Assembly (NCBI RefSeq): GCF_013155545.1
Contig: NZ_JABJVV010000024.1
Coordinates: 1 to 64,000 of the forward strand
DNA length: 64,000 bases
Reading direction: 5' to 3'
Origin: Caenimonas soli
GTDB taxonomy: Bacteria; Pseudomonadota; Gammaproteobacteria; Burkholderiales; Burkholderiaceae_C
Part shown: positions 61,630 through 64,000 of the stretch, one piece after another
Layout: the number at the start of each line of letters is the position of its first letter
How positions within the stretch are numbered: the stretch's first letter is position 1
Position numbers and translations under genes: made by a program
Notes under the pieces: generated by a model
What the model saw: the letters and a program-made list of their open reading frames with translations, nothing else
What the model was told of the DNA's origin: nothing
The model's database searches: none

Positions 61630-62256
61630 TTAGTCGTAGCGCTTGCGCATGTTCGTGATCATTTCGACGAGGGCCGTGGGCACGTCCTTGCCTTCGTTCT
61701 TGGCCTTTTCCTTGCAATCGACCCACTGCTTCAGGTCGGCGTAGCCCTTGTCGGTGTGGCGGTTCCACTCGTGGTCCAGTGGCGTAGTGATCTCCAGGCG
61801 GATGCCGGCGGGATCGTGGAAATAGATCGACAGGATCATGCCCTTGTGGTCCGTCGGGCCCACCACCGGGATGTCGTTGAGCAGCAGCCACTCGTGCCAC
61901 TTCATCACTTCGGCGCGGTCCTTGGCCTGAAGTGCGATGTGGTTGAAGATGTCATAGGCCGGGTGCGTGGACTTGGCCTGCGCCGGCACGCCCGGCGCCT
62001 CGAAGAAGGCCAACGTGGAGCCGTCGCCCATGCGAAAGAAAATGTGGAAGTACGGAATCTGGTCGCCGGTGGACGGCACATGGTCGTCGACCACGGTGCT
62101 GGCGATTTCCATGCCCATGATGCGGGTGTAGAACTCGGTGGTCGCGGCAACATCGTGCGTCACCCATGCCGCGTGGTTCAGCATCATCGGCGTGAGGCCG
62201 GGGTTGGCGGGCTTGCCGCTGGCGGTGCGCAGCGTGCTGGGGGCGGTTGCTTGCAT
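61630..62256 (-). CDS. VOC family protein, extradiol dioxygenase-like
   Basis: This is a 208-residue protein with two VOC modules. His28 (LNHAAWVTHD), His106 (FNHIALQ) and Glu155 (GIRLEITTP) are placed like the 2-His-1-carboxylate iron site of extradiol ring-cleavage dioxygenases. The C-terminal 45 residues are charged and helical. It would cleave a catechol-like ring formed by the hydroxylases of the region. It is shorter than typical biphenyl-diol dioxygenases (about 290 residues), so another VOC activity cannot be excluded. ATG 62256 has GGAG upstream. Confidence 0.78.
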   Translation of the reverse strand: MQATAPSTLRTASGKPANPGLTPMMLNHAAWVTHDVAATTEFYTRIMGMEIASTVVDDHVPSTGDQIPYFHIFFRMGDGSTLAFFEAPGVPAQAKSTHPAYDIFNHIALQAKDRAEVMKWHEWLLLNDIPVVGPTDHKGMILSIYFHDPAGIRLEITTPLDHEWNRHTDKGYADLKQWVDCKEKAKNEGKDVPTALVEMITNMRKRYD

Positions 62257-62315
62257 TGGGGTACTCCGTGGGAAATCCGGTGGATGGGTGATGTCTGTTC
62301 GGGCGGGGTGCGGCG

Positions 62316-62639
62316 TCAAAGCTGCGGGTCGGCAATGCGCACCGTGATTCCGTCCAGCGCATCGGTCATTGCGATCTGGCAGGACAGCCGGCTGTTGGGC
62401 TGGCGGTCCGCCGCGGTGTAGTCGAGCATCTGGTCTTCGGTGTCGGCGGGCGGGGGCAGCAGGCCTGCGAAAGCGGGCTCCACGAACACGTGGCAGGTGG
62501 CGCAGCTCATGACGCCGCCGCAGTCGCCGACGATGCCGTCGAGGCCATGACCGGTGGCGGCCATCATGAGGCTCGTGCCGACGGGCACCTCGACTTCGGA
62601 GCGTTCGCCGCTGGGATGGATATAAATGGCACGGGGCAT
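62316..62639 (-). CDS. [2Fe-2S] ferredoxin, adrenodoxin/palustrisredoxin type
   Basis: This is a 107-residue ferredoxin with ligands Cys40, Cys46, Cys49 (GDCGGVMSCATCHVF) and Cys87 (SRLSCQI). These positions are identical to the ferredoxin at 9191, and it has the same VRIADPQ ending. It is the first gene of the P8 operon, which includes a P450. It probably feeds that P450 and perhaps those at 53178 and 54958. A reductase must come from elsewhere in the genome. Confidence 0.95.
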   Translation of the reverse strand: MPRAIYIHPSGERSEVEVPVGTSLMMAATGHGLDGIVGDCGGVMSCATCHVFVEPAFAGLLPPPADTEDQMLDYTAADRQPNSRLSCQIAMTDALDGITVRIADPQL

Positions 62640-62670
62640 GAGCTATGCAGTGTTCGTTGCTGTTGATTCA

Positions 62671-62715
62671 AATATCGGCCATGAGCCGCGCCGCGTCAGT
62701 CCCCGTTGGGGGGAC
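62671..62715 (-). promoter_or_regulatory. Promoter P8 with palindromic operator (motif I)
   Basis: On the minus strand GTCCCC-N5-GGGGAC (62715-62699) leads into -35 CTGACG (62699-62694). The -10 GATATT (62676-62671) follows after 17 bases. It fills the gap between the stop of livM and the ferredoxin start and gives a leader of about 25 bases. Confidence 0.8.
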
Positions 62716-62716
62716 G

Positions 62717-63754
62717 TCAGCGCGCCGGGCGCCACCCCTTCACGCGCCGGGCGGCCGAGCGCAGCAAGCCGACGAAACCCTGGGGCATCACGAACATCGA
62801 CAGGATGAGAAAGCCCGCGAAGATGGCCGAGGGCGCCGACTTGGAAATCTGGTCCGCGACGTTCGGGATGAACTGGATGAAGGCCGCGCCAACCAGCGCG
62901 CCGGAGATGGTCCCCAGCCCGCCGACCACCACGCCGACCAGGAAGAACACCGACACGAACATGCCGAAACTGTCTGGCGCGACGAACGCAGTGGCGATGG
63001 CGCCCAGCGAGCCGGCAACGCCGGTGTAGAGCGCGCTGACGCCGAAAATCATGGCTTTGATGTAAGGAACGTTGACGCCCATGGCCGAGGCCGCCATCGG
63101 CTGCTCCCGGATGGCGACGGTTGCGCGGCCCAGGCGGCCCCGCAGCAGGTTCCAAGCCGCCACGAACAGCAGCAGCGCGATGCCCAGCACCACCAGGTAG
63201 AGCCATTGGTCGGAGGTCATCTTCCAGCCGAACGGCGCTTCGGGCTTGAGCAGCGTAATGCCCTGCACGCCGCCGGTCCACGGTTCGAGCACCTTGTGTT
63301 TGAGCAGCTGCGGCGTCGCCAGCGCAAGAGCGAATGTCGCGAGAGCGAGGTAATGGCCTTTCAGCCGCAACGCGGGCCAGCCGAACAGGAAGCCGAACAC
63401 GAAGCAGACCAGGGCCGAGATGGGCAAGGTGGCCCACCAGGCAAGCCCGGCATGCTCCATCAGCACCGCCGTGACGTAGGCGCCCAGCGCATAGATCGCA
63501 CCGTGACCAAGCGAGAGCTGGCCGTTGTAGCCGACCAGCATGTTCAGGCCCAGCACCGCGATCGCGGTGATGAGCGTCATTGTCGCCAGGAACAGCCGGT
63601 AGTCGGTCAGCACGAAAGGCATCGCCAGCGCAAATGCGAGCGCCGCGGCCAGGCCGACCCGTTGCCAGATGGCCGTTCGAACGTCCAACCGGGGCGTGGC
63701 CACGGCGGCAACCGTCTTGGTGGCGGCATCCACGGGCAAGATCGTCGTGTTCAT
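62717..63754 (-). CDS. livM: LIV-type ABC transporter permease (LivM-like)
   Basis: This is a 345-residue permease with the LivM blocks GYNGQLSLGHGAIYALGAYV, PALRLKGHYLALATFALA and GLGTISGALVGAAFIQF. It overlaps the partial livH by four bases. The permease pair is distinct from the other two LIV systems. Its ATPase and receptor genes are not visible and may lie upstream outside the window or be shared with another set. Confidence 0.94.
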   Translation of the reverse strand: MNTTILPVDAATKTVAAVATPRLDVRTAIWQRVGLAAALAFALAMPFVLTDYRLFLATMTLITAIAVLGLNMLVGYNGQLSLGHGAIYALGAYVTAVLMEHAGLAWWATLPISALVCFVFGFLFGWPALRLKGHYLALATFALALATPQLLKHKVLEPWTGGVQGITLLKPEAPFGWKMTSDQWLYLVVLGIALLLFVAAWNLLRGRLGRATVAIREQPMAASAMGVNVPYIKAMIFGVSALYTGVAGSLGAIATAFVAPDSFGMFVSVFFLVGVVVGGLGTISGALVGAAFIQFIPNVADQISKSAPSAIFAGFLILSMFVMPQGFVGLLRSAARRVKGWRPAR

Positions 63755-64000
63755 ACCCGCACCGCCAGCTTGCGGCCGAACAGGCCCGAGGGCCGGATCA
63801 GCAGGACACCCACGATCACGACCAGCGCGACCGACAGCTTGAGTTCGGTACCCACGACATAGGTGCCCGCCAGGTTCTCGACGACACCCACAATCAGGCC
63901 ACCGGCCACCGCGCCCCAGGGGTTGTCGATGCCACCGAGCAGCGCGGCCGCGAAGGCGTAGATCAATACGCCGCCCATCATGTTGGGTTCGAGGAACACC
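63751..64000 (-). CDS. livH: LIV-type ABC transporter permease (LivH-like), partial
   Basis: This is the C-terminal portion, about 82 residues, of a LivH-type permease. Its 5' part lies beyond the right edge of the window. The visible stretch has GVLIYAFAAALLGGIDNPWGAVAGGLIVGVVENL and the characteristic ending LIRPSGLFGRK. It is followed by livM with a four-base overlap, as in a normal livHM operon. Confidence 0.9.
   Translation of the reverse strand, partial: VFLEPNMMGGVLIYAFAAALLGGIDNPWGAVAGGLIVGVVENLAGTYVVGTELKLSVALVVIVGVLLIRPSGLFGRKLAVRV

Noticed and set aside
1-64000. CRISPR arrays, tRNA or rRNA genes, insertion sequences, integrases, prophage genes
   Set aside because: I found no regularly spaced repeats, no tRNA-like cloverleaf with a CCA end, and no transposase or integrase motifs in any convincing frame.

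Overview
The window is about 64 kb of very GC-rich DNA, densely packed with genes, from a metabolically versatile betaproteobacterium. A Comamonadaceae- or Alcaligenaceae-like Burkholderiales host is the best guess. The reasons are the Bug-type tripartite tricarboxylate receptor, several LIV-type ABC transporters, redundant acyl-CoA enzymes, and codon use rich in G/C third positions. That assignment is inference; no rRNA or other marker gene is present. I see no tRNA, rRNA, CRISPR array, insertion sequence or integrase. No gene-free stretch exceeds 300 bases; the longest is about 150 bases, upstream of the LuxR-type gene at 15532.

Layout. (1) 1-2.6 kb: end of etfB, etfA and a periplasmic binding protein. 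(2) 2.6-19.8 kb: a left accessory block. A leftward operon carries hydrolase, acyl-CoA ligase, MFS and thiolase genes. It is followed by a CYP199-like P450, a [2Fe-2S] ferredoxin, SDR, MFS, DUF3237, NIPSNAP, quinone reductases, IclR and LuxR-type regulators, hemerythrin, an FAD monooxygenase and a Bug receptor. (3) 19.8-49.7 kb: a central block, all rightward, of three acyl-CoA degradation and uptake operons with its own large LAL/MalT-type regulator. (4) 49.7-64 kb: a right accessory block that resembles the left one in content. It has livFGMH, three P450s, SnoaL, a binding protein, SDRs, DUF3237, a VOC protein, a second ferredoxin and the start of another livHM pair.

The main discovery is regulatory. 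Eight promoters in the two outer blocks share one architecture. A palindrome GTCCCC-N5/6-GGGGAC is fused to a TGAC-type -35 element, and in every case a -10 hexamer lies exactly 17 bases further on. A different palindrome, TCGTCG-N4-CGACGA, precedes the three operons of the central block. Both are centred near -43, the position used by class II LuxR-type activators. The outer palindrome may belong to the LuxR-type (15532) or IclR-type (14552) regulator, and the central one to the LAL regulator (39263). The central block thus looks like one regulon nested inside another. Four of these promoters place the start codon at the predicted transcription start, implying leaderless mRNAs.

Working together, the outer blocks appear to import a carboxylic, aromatic or alicyclic substrate, hydroxylate it with ferredoxin-fed P450s, oxidise it with SDRs, activate it to a CoA ester and cleave it with a thiolase. 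The central block encodes a long acyl-CoA pathway. It includes paired acyl-CoA dehydrogenases, a MaoC hydratase, a cysteine-less thiolase-like protein with a DUF35 partner (Ltp2/ChsH2-like), and a phosphotransferase plus DUF6285 pair resembling LvaAB of 4-hydroxyacid catabolism. Electrons from the dehydrogenases could pass to the EtfAB encoded at the left edge. Substrates cannot be read from the sequence alone.
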